This document shows, piece after piece, positions 24,407 to 35,060 of a stretch of DNA of 64,000 nucleotides. The position numbers and the translations under genes were made by a program. Within the stretch, counting starts at the first letter, position 1. Each line of letters begins with the position of its first letter. The stretch is from Vanilla planifolia (Eukaryota > Streptophyta > Magnoliopsida > Asparagales > Orchidaceae): positions 13,735,501 to 13,799,500 of the forward strand of contig CM043869.1 of the NCBI GenBank assembly GCA_023846275.1, given 5' to 3'. The notes under the pieces were generated by a model that saw only the letters and a list, made by a program, of their open reading frames with translations, was not told where the DNA came from and made no database searches.

Positions 24407-25590
24407 TGTAACCTCCCCAAAGTAGGATTAAATAGTGAAATAATTATTTTAAGAGTTTTGAATTTTTATACACTTAAAAGTAAAGAAAAATATTATGATT
24501 CCATAGTTTATCAAAGATATAATAATGAGGAAGGAGTTAAAATATCTCAAAATATAATAAAAATTAAAATCTATACTTATTTTTCATTATTTAAAATTTT
24601 ACAATTTTTTAGAAATTTTAAAAAAATTATTTTATGTTTTCTCAAGAAACCATACACTACAATCAAAAGAAAAGATAACACAAAGAAATGATATGAGTTA
24701 AGAAATAAAATATATGAATTAGTTGGGTTCTAATAACACCAAATTAGTGAAAAATATAATTTTTAAAGTATTAGACTAAAAACTCAAACAGAAAAGCGGA
24801 TTTCTTTACAAACTTAAAAAAGTCCTAAAAATTAATAAAAATATTAAATGAATTCAAAAAATTACTAAAAGTTATCAATCTATAAAGCTTAAAAGAACAT
24901 GCATAGCAAAAGTTTCTGAACATAAAAAAGGTAAAACAATGAAGAAATTAAAAGTAAAAAAGTAATTAAGGAAAATGTTCAAATATCAATTATATGGGTA
25001 GGAAAAATATTAAAAATACTAAAATAGATGAAAATGATGAAATTTGGGTGATGGGTAGGACTTGATAAGAATATTTAAACAAAATTTGTTGACAAATTAT
25101 TGAAGTTTAAATTGATAAAAAAATGCATATAAATATTTGAGTACTTTAATTTAATTAAAATAAGAATTTAATTAATTATTGAGGTGGATGAGAAAATTTT
25201 GGAAAAAAAGTGAAGAGATACCTTGACCAATATCTTAGAGGGAAGAGATAAGAGAGATAGAGAGGAGGTGATTTAAGTTATTAGAAAAATTATGTGAGAA
25301 ACTAACTAAGAATTGAGAAGAATAAGGGAAAATGTATTGTAATGTGTGTTGTAATTGTTCTATAGCAAGAGAGGGCAAGAATCATGGAAAAACACACATT
25401 TCAAGATCTATTATAAGGTAAGCTTTGTACTCTCTATGCATCTAATTGACCTAATATGAAGTAAGACACAAAACTTGTTTGCATTATATTTATGTTACAC
25501 TACTTCTACTAATGAGCTAATAATAGTTAACTTAGCCTATTTTATGGTTTAACAATTTTAGGTTAGTATAAGCTAAAATATAGGCCTCTA
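24407..25590 (+). mobile_element. Decayed plus-strand gypsy LTR fragment
   Basis: It starts TGTAACCTCCCC at 24407. The block at 24810-24970 matches 52040-52200 well by eye ('aaaaatattaaatg', 'acaaaattaaaagt'-type words in the same order), and both are followed by a purine-rich stretch (25190-25330 and 52610-52690). This makes it a second copy of the LTR family starting at 51761. The right boundary is vague because it runs into the next element. The plus-strand open frame at 24458-24691 is not a gene. Confidence 0.45.
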
Positions 25591-25599
25591 AGGGACCAT

Positions 25600-27350
25600 T
25601 AAGAGGGTATATGTCTTGAACTTAGTCTTTCTCGAATTCTATGGCACATTATCTCTTTTGTACTTCTCCTTTAGTTTCAAAATTGCTTTGTTTTAACATA
25701 AATAATACCATTTCAAATTTTTCTCAAGCCATTTTCCTTGCTCAAAGACTAAAAACTTTTATAAACCATAAGATAAGCAAATAGAAAATCTTGATAATAA
25801 AAGCAACTTTTCATACAACCTTTACAATCCACAATATTTCTTATTTTTGAAAAACAAACAAAGTTCCATATAAAGTAGTAGCTACATAACTAATAAGAAA
25901 AATAAGCATAATCTATTTCAAGCTAACATGGTGTTATCTCTTAATACTTTTTAGTAGATGCATGATAAGCCTCATTTGAACCTATAAGTGTTAGAAAATA
26001 AATAGGTTGAGCCAATCATTATTTGCTTAACGAAAAACAATGTAACATGAATATACAACAAACAACTTTTGTTCATGCTACATATTGGCTCGAAATCAAA
26101 TAACAAATATGTAAATTGTACGTCATTATTTTTCTTTTAGATTTATTTAAAACTCATGCTTCACTTTTAAGAAATCTCATGAATTTCTTTTAACCCCCTT
26201 TTCATGTCTTTTTTTATTTCACTTTTCAATTTAAGTTGGATCCAGGGTTAGACCTTTTAACACTTATCAAATTAAATTAGATGTATTTATGACATAATAC
26301 TTCAAATAATCCTAACACCATCTCTTTGGCAATACTCCTAAGGACATCTTACTCCAAGTAGTGATCTTACTTTTAGAGAATCATTACATTCCTAATAATT
26401 TGTACTCTCAATTTTAAAGTTCACCTCCCTCCTTTTAAATGCGATACTCCTTTTTGGTGATATTAAAATTTCATTAAAATTTAAAAATTCTAAAAATTCT
26501 AAAAATTCTAAAAATTAATAAAATAATTAATATAAAATTTTCATACCTTTAAAATTTACAAATTTCTTACATTTTATAAAATTTTTACCCTCAAAATTTA
26601 AAAAGAATAAGGATACCTTTTCTTAATCTCCTTTTCTAATTTCCAAATAGCTTTTCTTTTTGTTTGAATCATTTATCGAATTTTAAAAATTATAATTTCT
26701 TTGTTTCTTAACTTTTTATTTATTCATTGTTTTTTTGTTATTAATATCTCAACAAAATGTTCTTCATAACTTAAATTTGATTGCAATTCTAGAATGCTCA
26801 AGTCAAAATCAATTACATATAATAGATTTGTCACATACATTCTTAATAAAGATATATGAAACATATTATGTATTCTTGTTAGAGTTAATGGTAATGTTAT
26901 TTTGTAAGTAATTTTGTCAATCTTTTCAATAACTTGAAAATGACTAATATAAATATATTTTAACTTTCTTTTTTTTATCAAATATTGTGTTCTCTTTCAT
27001 AAGTTTTGTTTGAACGAAGATAATCATTTTCTTTAAGTCTGCAATTTATATTTAAAATTGTAATATTTTTTAATGATCTTGTATTTTTTTAATCTTTCTT
27101 TAATTAACAAAACATTTGTAGTTTTTTACTTTACTTTTAATTTCACAGATGTCTTCTTCAATTCATCGTACCAATATAATAGAAATTGATAGTTTTTTAT
27201 ATAATGTGTCAAAAAGAGACATTTTGATACTAAACTGATAAATATTATTATATACAAACTCGATTAGTAATAAATATTTGTCTCAATTTTTTCTTATATC
27301 TAATATATATAATTTTAATATATATTCTAAAATTTTGATTTTTCTAAAAC
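25600..27350 (-). mobile_element. 3' end of a minus-strand Ty3/gypsy element (LTR plus pol tail)
   Basis: The minus strand at 26724-26981 gives the gypsy C-terminal block 'LPLTLTRIHNMFHISLLRMY', with more integrase-like sequence up to about 27350. To its left, 25960-26040 matches the LTR family of the 10-20 kb element ('gagccaatcatta' and neighbouring words), and that LTR ends CTTACA at 26571. The rest of the element is missing. It is a broken fossil that ends about 390 bp before CXE gene 2. Confidence 0.65.
26480..26516. repeat. Short tandem repeat, ATTCTAAAA unit
   Basis: A nine-base unit (attctaaaa) is repeated three to four times inside the gypsy LTR fragment. Confidence 0.8.
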
Positions 27351-27738
27351 TAATAATCTTTTTTTAGGATGGAAAGTATTATTGAATTTTAATAGTATTC
27401 TAAACATTTTTAGAACTTTCTTTTAAAATTGTGATATAGACTTTAAATAGTGATCAGATACTTTTAAGTAGTGCAATTGTGCTGTCTAACCAACATAAAT
27501 TTATGTCCCAAAACTTGTCTGTCACATTTTTTCCTAATTGATTAAAAAATATATAATTTTGTCATTTGACCTAACTATTTAGGTGATATCCCGTCAGTGG
27601 TTTCTCTTTGAAAAACAAATTGTCTTGATGCGGCTGCGGAACGGCATCTAGAAGAGGACGCTAATAAATTAACAACGAAGGCTTTATTAGTAGAGATAAG
27701 ACCTATTTTCAAAACCAATCCAAGCTTCTAAACAAGCG
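27351..27738 (+). promoter_or_regulatory. Upstream region of CXE gene 2
   Basis: 388 bp between a retrotransposon fragment and the ATG. TATATAA at 27550-27556 is a plausible TATA box, which would start transcription near 27580 and give a leader of about 155 nt. The leader half (27600-27738) is less AT-rich than the DNA before it, as expected of transcribed host sequence. It shows no obvious similarity to the upstream region of CXE gene 1. Confidence 0.4.
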
Positions 27739-28719
27739 ATGGACTCCTCCAACTCAGCCACCATCGACAGCAAAGACTTCTCTGACGATGAGATCATATT
27801 CGAGCGGCCCATGTTTATCCGCGCCTACCGCAGCGGGCGTGTGGAGCGCCTCGGCTCCATGGAGACGCTTCCCCCGTCCCTCGACCCAACCACCGGCGTT
27901 CAATCCAGAGACGTCGACATAAACCCCTCAACGCTCCTCTCTGCCCGCCTCTACCTGCCGCCAGCCGCCGTATCCGTGAGAGATGGAAAACTCCCCGTGC
28001 TCATCTACTTCCATGGCGGTGGCTTCTACGCCTGCAGCGCCTCCACTGCCATGTATCATAATTTCCTCAATTCCCTCGCTTCCAAAGCGGACATCCTTGT
28101 CGTATCCGTGGATTACCGCCTTGCCCCAGAACACCCGGTCCCCGCCGCTTACGACGACGCTTGGGAAGCGCTTCAATGGGTCCTCGCCGGCGACGAGCCT
28201 TGGCTGTCGAACTTTGGCAAACTGGACAGGGTTTTCCTTGCAGGCGACAGCGCCGGAGGGAACATTGTCCATAATGTGGGTATAAGGCTGGGGAGGGAGG
28301 GGATGGAGATGGAGGGAGCGTTGATTGTGCATGCCTTCTTTTGGGGAAAGACTAAAATTGGTGGGGAGCTGGAGGAGAAAGAAGGGGCCATGATTTCTGT
28401 CAAGGATGCCGATAAGATGTGGCCGTTTGTATGCCCGGGAACGATCGGGCTAGACGATCCGTGGCTAAATCCATTGGCGGACGACGCGCCGAGCCTTGCA
28501 GGGCTCGGGTTCCGGAGAGCGCTGGTTTGCGTTGCGGAGAAGGATTTGTTATACGACAGGGGAAGGGTTTATTATGAGAAGTTGAAGGAGAGTGGGTGGT
28601 CAGGGGAGGCGAAGTTCATTGAAACAGAGGAAGAGGATCATGACTTCTTTTTGTTTAAGCCGGAGAGCGAGAAGACGGAGGCGTTCGTCAACCATTTGGC
28701 CAGTTTCGTCAACAAGTAA
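27739..28719 (+). CDS. Class-I plant carboxylesterase (CXE, alpha/beta hydrolase-3)
   Basis: A complete single-exon gene of 326 residues. Seen: 'YRSGRVERL' (30-38), the oxyanion motif HGGGF (92-96), 'VDYRLAPEHPVP' (124-135), the nucleophile elbow GDSAG (169-173, Ser171), 'DDPWLNP' (239-245), the acid Asp269 in 'AEKDLLYDRG', and His301 in 'EEDHDFF'. All parts of a working serine hydrolase are present, including the canonical HGGG that gene 1 lacks. No signal peptide or membrane segment is seen, so it is probably cytosolic. The start codon has G at -3 and +4, and the family's N-terminal block follows at the normal distance. It clearly resembles gene 1 throughout, with a nine-residue longer N-terminal part and an insertion near 210-220. 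It likely hydrolyses a small ester in stress or specialised metabolism (inference). Frames overlapping it on either strand are shadows of its GC-rich codons. Confidence 0.96.
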   Translation: MDSSNSATIDSKDFSDDEIIFERPMFIRAYRSGRVERLGSMETLPPSLDPTTGVQSRDVDINPSTLLSARLYLPPAAVSVRDGKLPVLIYFHGGGFYACSASTAMYHNFLNSLASKADILVVSVDYRLAPEHPVPAAYDDAWEALQWVLAGDEPWLSNFGKLDRVFLAGDSAGGNIVHNVGIRLGREGMEMEGALIVHAFFWGKTKIGGELEEKEGAMISVKDADKMWPFVCPGTIGLDDPWLNPLADDAPSLAGLGFRRALVCVAEKDLLYDRGRVYYEKLKESGWSGEAKFIETEEEDHDFFLFKPESEKTEAFVNHLASFVNK

Positions 28720-28812
28720 GAACAAAAGAGCATTTTATTTGCCACGCGGGACCGCTTCCTTGCCAAGTTGGGCTATGTATGGTACAAAAATGTCCATTCG
28801 TCTGTCTAATTA

Positions 28813-28818
28813 AATAAA
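28813..28818 (+). promoter_or_regulatory. Likely polyadenylation signal of CXE gene 2
   Basis: AATAAA lies 94 bp after the stop codon, at the edge where the sequence becomes strongly AT-rich. Confidence 0.4.
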
Positions 28819-30289
28819 TTTGGACTTGTTTTAAAATTGGATGCCGATATTGATTAATAATGTATTAAAATTATTATTTAGCATTATCTATAAATAATAA
28901 TTTTCTCGTTAAGTTATTATCTTTAAAACATATTAAAAAAATTTTACTTTCAATTAAAATATTACAAAAATGTTAAATCATGTTTATTAAATTTTCATAT
29001 ATTTTATATTTTTAAAAAGTGTTCAAAATCTTAACATTTTTATTAAAATAAACAAAGATTAATAAATTAATTTTTGAAAATATCAGGAAATTAAACAAGC
29101 ATGCTAGATGTTTAACCAAAAAATTCAACACTTTGAAATAAAAGATGACTCCTCAATCCTTTAAAGTCTTAGAATGTTAAAAAGTTAAGACACATTGATC
29201 ACATGTCCAGCTTTTTATTTAACATAGATAAAAAATTCAAACATAATCTTTATTACTAAATTCACTCAAAGTTCTATTTTTTTAAAAATTTTAATATATT
29301 TTTAAGTTAATTGATTTAACTTATTGTTATATATTTTTATACATATTTTGAAATTTTAAAATAAGAATACATAATTAGAATGACGATGAACATAAATATT
29401 CAACAAATTTAAAAATCTTATAGTTTCTTAATCATATTGTTACACAAATTTTAAGTAAAAAAACATAATCACATATGTAGAAATAAACAATTTTATGTTA
29501 CTTGACTTAAAGATTTGGGCTATATCTGCGGATAACAATAGCAAAATTTTACTACAAAAAAAATAAAATTATAAAATATTAAAACAAATTCCTTCAAAAA
29601 GAAGAAATGCTTATATACCCTAATAATAAAAATTATTTATAATCATCTACAAAAAAAATGAATTCTTCAAAATAAAAAACAATTCAAAATATCTAAAAAA
29701 AGTTATGATCAAATACGCCAATACTAGATAAGATAGGATTTCAAGCTAACTAGGATTTAAGAAATATTTATAATTCTTTACTTTGTATTAAATCTTAATA
29801 ATATAATAAATAGCCTTACAAAACTTTGCTACTAAAAGCCCCTTAAAACTACCTTGAACTATCAAAATTGAGCAAATACCATTAGCATGCATAGTTGCCT
29901 ACAATATCGTGCATTATTCATCATAGATTACATCTATTATAGCAAGTCCAATTTTGGCCAGCAAAAATGCTACATATTTGGCTAGCCACTACTTAATGTC
30001 ATAATAAAGCCTCATCTTCTCCTCTTTCATGATTTGATCAATTTTAATGTTTGAATTTCATGAAAAGATTCTACTCATCACTTATAGTAGTAATGCAGTA
30101 AATGGATTCAACCCCTATGGTAGCTTCTTGATAATAGGTGGGTTTTCGAGACTCCACCTTTTTAACCACTTAAAAAGTGTAAGCTACAATGTCATCAAAC
30201 CCATATTTTTTAGGAGGTTTAATTTGATTATGAGACTGAACAATAGTAGTATTATGGTTTTATGCCTACACATATTTTAAATTATTATA
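28819..30289. other. AT-rich intergenic DNA, no recognised gene
   Basis: Very AT-rich. The part 29990-30289 may be the eroded end of the copia fragment to the right. A segment at 29698-29765 resembles 32425-32515 ('tttcaagctaa' with matching neighbours), so both may be pieces of one repeat family. The small plus-strand frame at 30047-30280 has no family match. Confidence 0.4.
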
Positions 30290-32400
30290 AGGCTCTTTAG
30301 TAGCTTTATAAGTTAAAGATAAATTATCATCATGATTGTTGTTTACATTCATCTCAAACTTCATTTTTTAGTGACATCATCATGCTTTCATGAAACATTA
30401 TATTGTAAACTTGGGTGTAGCATATAGTTTTCATCAATTATAATATTTTTGTTAAGAATAATTTTCTTTTCAAATAAAAACCATGTTTTATACCGTTTCA
30501 CTCATGGCCCATTAATGTTACTTTCTTTACTTTGAATTCTAATTTGTTCTCTTTAACATGAAAATAAGAAAGACAACTAAATATTTTAAGAATTGAATAA
30601 TCATTAAGTCTTTTAGACCTTACCTTAATGGGACTTTAACAATATGATAATATTTGGAGAAAAGTTTATTGAATAATTACAAGCTATGTTGATTGTCTCA
30701 ACACAAAAGTGTTTTTAAAGACTGACATTTGATAGCATGTACTAAGTTCACTTTTTAATAGTGTTCTATTCATCCTTTCTATTACACCATTATGTTGCGA
30801 AGTATCTCTAATGGTATAATGCCAAGTAATGTCTTTATCTCTACAAAATTCACTAAATGTTTTATTGCAAAATTTTAATCTATTATCAATTCAAAGGCAC
30901 TTCATAACAACCAGCTTAATTAATCTCAGATATCCTTCTAAATAATATTTTATGTATTGCATATATGTATTACAAATCCAAAACTTAAGATTTTTTTGGA
31001 GCTCATTTGAAGTTTTTGCAAATTATTAATGACAAAAAAACTTATTGAATAATAAATTAATTCTCTTATTTAGTAAGAGGATAAGTTCTTTCTTTTGTAT
31101 TGAAATCCATGTGTAGCATTTGGGATTGAGTGAGAAAGTAAGAAGGAGGTAAAGGAGAATTAAAGCAAAAGAAGGAAGGAAATTCAAGCATTTAATGAGG
31201 TCCTACAAAGAGATTTGAAAATATTATAAAGGAAAGAGGAAGAGCTTGAAGAAAAAAAAATGGTGTTCAACTGTGTCAATAAGTATCGCATGTAAAGTAA
31301 GATCTCACCCAAGTTTTCCTTCTTAAAGCAAGTATTGAGTACTTGGGATGTTAAGGAAGTGGTATGATAAGTTTTTTTTTGGTTTGTGGTGGTTATTATT
31401 TTTCTACTACAATGATCTTACAAGATGATCATCCAAATTGTTTGGTATGATCCTTATAATAAGAGTTAGTTAAGAGTTTTTAGCCAAAGTGTAAATTAAG
31501 AATTGGTTAAGAATCACATTAGTAAGATATTTGGACCAAATAATAGGATAGGTTATAAAATGCTTAAATGAGAGATCATATGCTAATCTATAGTCAAATG
31601 AAAAAATTTTTATTGATCATATTAATGTGAAATCAAAATTGGACAGTATGACTGCTAATACACTACTTAATAGAGATCATATGTTCGATCCTTTATTATC
31701 TTTTGTCATCCTTGCTCATATTTTTAGTTATTGTCCTTGGTTATACTGATGCTATCTCATACTTGCTTAGTATTTTGTATTTTTTATGTATGTTATTAAT
31801 TTATGCTAAACCGGATGTGACAAACTTAATTTTCTTTTTAGTTTGGTTCTCAACTATAATTGTTCATTAATTAAAAATTTTAAATGTCTCACTTATGTGT
31901 TTCATCATAAACATCAAATTCATTCTTCAATAATTATCAATGCTAGAAAGATGATATCTAGCACCTCTAAGAGATGAAAAAGGACAAGAACCCTAGTATT
32001 AGAATGAATATAATCTAATGTCATCTTTGTTCTAGGAATTTTCTTTGGAAATTTGATCTAATGTTGCTTCTCAAATGCATAGTGTCAACAAAACTAAAGC
32101 TCTTCTATTTTGTGTCCCGTAAGAAAACCCTAATTATTAAGAAGTAACATTCTACTCATATGCTTAAGTTATATATTTCACAACTTGGTTTATAATATTA
32201 AACTTAAGTCATATCATGTCTAAATTTTTTAAAATAAGATGCCATTAATATGAACCATGTAGAGTATACAAATTACTCTATTTAATTCTCATCATAATCA
32301 TCATAAAAAATTTACTAATTTGTAATGCTCCACCTTTAATATTGTATTTGAAGTCTTTTGAGTCCAATGCACTTGAAGATATCAAGTTCTATTTTAGCTC
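30290..32400 (-). mobile_element. Ty1/copia fragment, interrupted by an insertion
   Basis: On the minus strand, 32030-32400 shows the copia protease/integrase junction ('LISSSALDSKDFKY', then a 'YTLHGS' block). 31880-32030 shows the GAG-pre-integrase to integrase-core start. 30760-30900 shows the integrase core ('HYTIRDTSQHNGVIERMN'). 30500-30600 shows the block after the core ('YSILKIFSCLSYFHV'). The two halves, adjacent in copia elements, are separated here by about 0.94 kb of foreign DNA. Reverse transcriptase, RNase H and clear LTRs are not seen. It is an old, partial and broken fossil. Confidence 0.7.
30910..31850. mobile_element. Insertion within the copia fragment, LTR-like
   Basis: Foreign DNA between two integrase segments that are contiguous in copia elements. 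It contains a purine-rich run (31120-31255) and a 'gatctcacccaagttttcc' stretch, textures shared with the plus-strand LTRs in this window, and ends near 'gtgacaaac'. It may be a partial gypsy LTR. The borders are approximate and no coding sequence is recognised. Confidence 0.35.
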
Positions 32401-34600
32401 TTGAACATGTTAAACATTTTCATAAGATAAAAAAATAGGCATGGTCAAATATGTTAATAATATATATGATAGAGTTTCAAGCTAATAAGGATTCAAGCCA
32501 TATCTACACATACTATTTCAAATTGTGATAATTGTGTGATCATAGTGATAATACTTTTTAAGAAAATTGAGCTATGGGAAAATGTTAATTTGATTCTTAA
32601 TATTTTTATCTTCCAAACTTCTCAACAAATTTTCTAACATTATATTGAACACCTTAGTTTTATTATCTGTCTTTCTAAAATATGAGATAAATTTCACATT
32701 TCTATCAAGAATAATAGTATTTAGTAACCAATTTCACTTAATAAATTTCTTAAATAATATTTTTCCAATATGGGATGCACGAATGTTTTTGAGCACGAAA
32801 TAAAGGACATCATTTTGGAAATCCTATTTGATATCACAAAGATAGTATCAGTATGTCATGCACTATGTGAAAATCTTAAAAAAATTTATGGATAAATTCT
32901 CTCAAGATTACAAAGAGCTAATAAAGGTATATACTTACCACTTGTTTGTTTAATATTTACTAACTTCCAAACTCTACATTAGAATATGATTTTGTCAATA
33001 TCCTTTTTTAATGAGGACTCATAAAACCTAGATTCAACAAAATTGATGGTTTTTCTTGGCCTAAATAAGAATTAGGGATATGATTGTATCATTGTCTTTT
33101 TAATGAGGATTAATAAAACCTAGATTCAACAAAATCAATGATTTTTCATTACCCATATTACTTATTATTTATCCTAAATATAATTTAATGATCCAATGTG
33201 CCTTACAAAGCTAGATTTTTTAAGTGATAGAGGTATTGTTTACCCATGAGAAATTTAAGGTGAGTAGGTTAAGAGAGGCATTGAGTTTTTTGAGACAAAT
33301 GACAAGGATCATTGCTTCGTTGTTTTTTAAATTGGTGATATAGTAGTTAGAAAATTTCATTAATAGCTATGAATTGCATTTCCTTGTAGTTTTTATTGTT
33401 CTGTATCATTCAAAATAACACTCTTATCATTTATTAACTTATGCTTGTCAACCACGTTACATGTTTCTGAAAAATATTTTCAAGTGGAATACAAATTATG
33501 AAGGTGTTTAGTTCTTAAGAAAGCGAGGCATTTGGCTAATTTTCCACAAAGAGACCATGTAATTGAAAAAAATAAGCAAGAATACTACATAGATTTATAA
33601 ACAAAGAAAAGTTAAATATAATCAAAATAATGACACAAAAATGAGCTTTATTATGAAAAAAAATCATTTTTCCTCCATACATCAAGCTCAATCATACTTA
33701 ATTAAAAAAGAACAAAAAAGACTAATCATAAAGAATGAGTATAATAAAAACAATTCAAGATGGCCCAATAATTAAATAAAAAAAAGAAAAAAAAAGAGAT
33801 AAAAATGATCACCTTTTTTATGTAGTTTTTTTTTCTTATTTTATAATAGATGACAATCATTTTTTCTCTAAATAGGTTAGTTATGATAATGTAACAACAT
33901 TTGCTCTAAGTAAATTATCTCGTACAAGATATGACATTATAGTTTTTCTTATCTTTAATAATATAAGATGATGTACACACACCAAGGAGGTGAGATTGTC
34001 TTAAAAAAAGAAGTTGAAGGTTGAAATTAATATGAAGGATAAGATGATTATTATTTAATAAATAATAGTCAAATCTTTCACTAATTAATAATGCATATTT
34101 TAAGATTGAATTTAATTAATTAGAAATAATAATATAAAATAATTTAAATTTTTAATAAAGCTTATACAAAAATAATTTCACTTGTTGAAATATGACACGT
34201 TAAGGTTCAGCATAGCATAAATCAAACATGACTCGATGAAATTTGAATATAACAAATAAAAAAATTAAATGAAAAGTATCTGAATATATTACCTACAAGA
34301 AAATCTAAATATGTTTGGAATTCATATAGTTTTATAAAAATATGAGTTAAATGTGATCCGTATATGATCAACATACATAAAAAATAGTCAAAATATTTTT
34401 ATTAAATAAAAATATAACAAATGCATGAAAAAGATCATTTTTATATTTTATAAAAAATATCATTAAGAAATGCCCATTTCCATTCACTATTTGTTCTTCA
34501 AACAATGTTTTCATAAAAAAACAATATTAAAGTATTTTTATTTTTTCTTAATTTAAAAGAATCATAATTTATGTCTTGTTTTTGTTATTAATTTTTTCCA
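32401..34600. other. AT-rich DNA, no recognised gene
   Basis: No protein family is recognised on either strand. It contains a two-copy 92-bp tandem duplication near 33000, listed separately. It may include the eroded gag end and LTR of the copia fragment. Confidence 0.4.
32986..33169. repeat. Two-copy tandem duplication, 92-bp unit
   Basis: 'aatgagga', 'ataaaacctagattcaac' and 'aaaat' words at 33010-33056 recur in the same order at 33102-33148, an offset of 92 bp, with only scattered differences. It is non-coding. Confidence 0.8.
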
Positions 34601-35060
34601 TATTCAACTTTTTTCTCTTTTTTTCATATTTTTAAACTGTCAACCCATGCTGAAACGGAGCCAAAATTTTCTTTTCAAAGTTTTTTTATAAAAACTGTCA
34701 ACCCTTGCTGAAGATATTTACGTTTTTTATTCAATATTTTTTAAATCCATTTTTCTACATATATAATAGATTTGTGGGTAGCAAAAGTTGATGAAAATGC
34801 ACCATCGTCAGCAACATCATCACTTGTCTGCTTGTGAAGCTAAGTTTTTTATCCATTATTTTTTAATATTTTTTTCCGAAATATAATATTTTTTTGTTAG
34901 GAAAAGTCGTCAGCAATGAGATCATTTATATGGAGCTTCATGGAAGCTGGAATGGCCACTATGAAGCACATCCATCAATTATAATAAAAAAGTATCACCA
35001 AATAATGCTTACGCCATGCTGACGCATTAATTATATTTTTACAGGATTTGAATTTAAAAT
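34600..35060. other. Non-coding segment with repeated CTGTCAACCC words and short hairpins
   Basis: 'actgtcaaccc(a/t)tgctgaa' occurs at about 34636 and 34693. A related 'catgctgacg' lies near 35013. The stretch 34900-34980 has higher G+C than its surroundings and contains AGCTTC-ATG-GAAGCT and GCTTCAT...ATGAAGC inverted repeats. There is no open frame of note. I cannot assign it to a family. It could be a small non-autonomous element or a relic of host sequence. Confidence 0.3.

Noticed and set aside
27928-28403. Long frames on both strands inside CXE gene 2
   Set aside because: They are shadows of the GC-rich CXE codons. The CXE frame alone has catalytic motifs and full family length.
29698-32515. 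Copia LTR pair suggested by similar segments at 29698-29765 and 32425-32515
   Set aside because: Only about 65-90 bases look alike, no TG...CA ends or target duplication were found, and the reverse transcriptase half of the element is missing between them.
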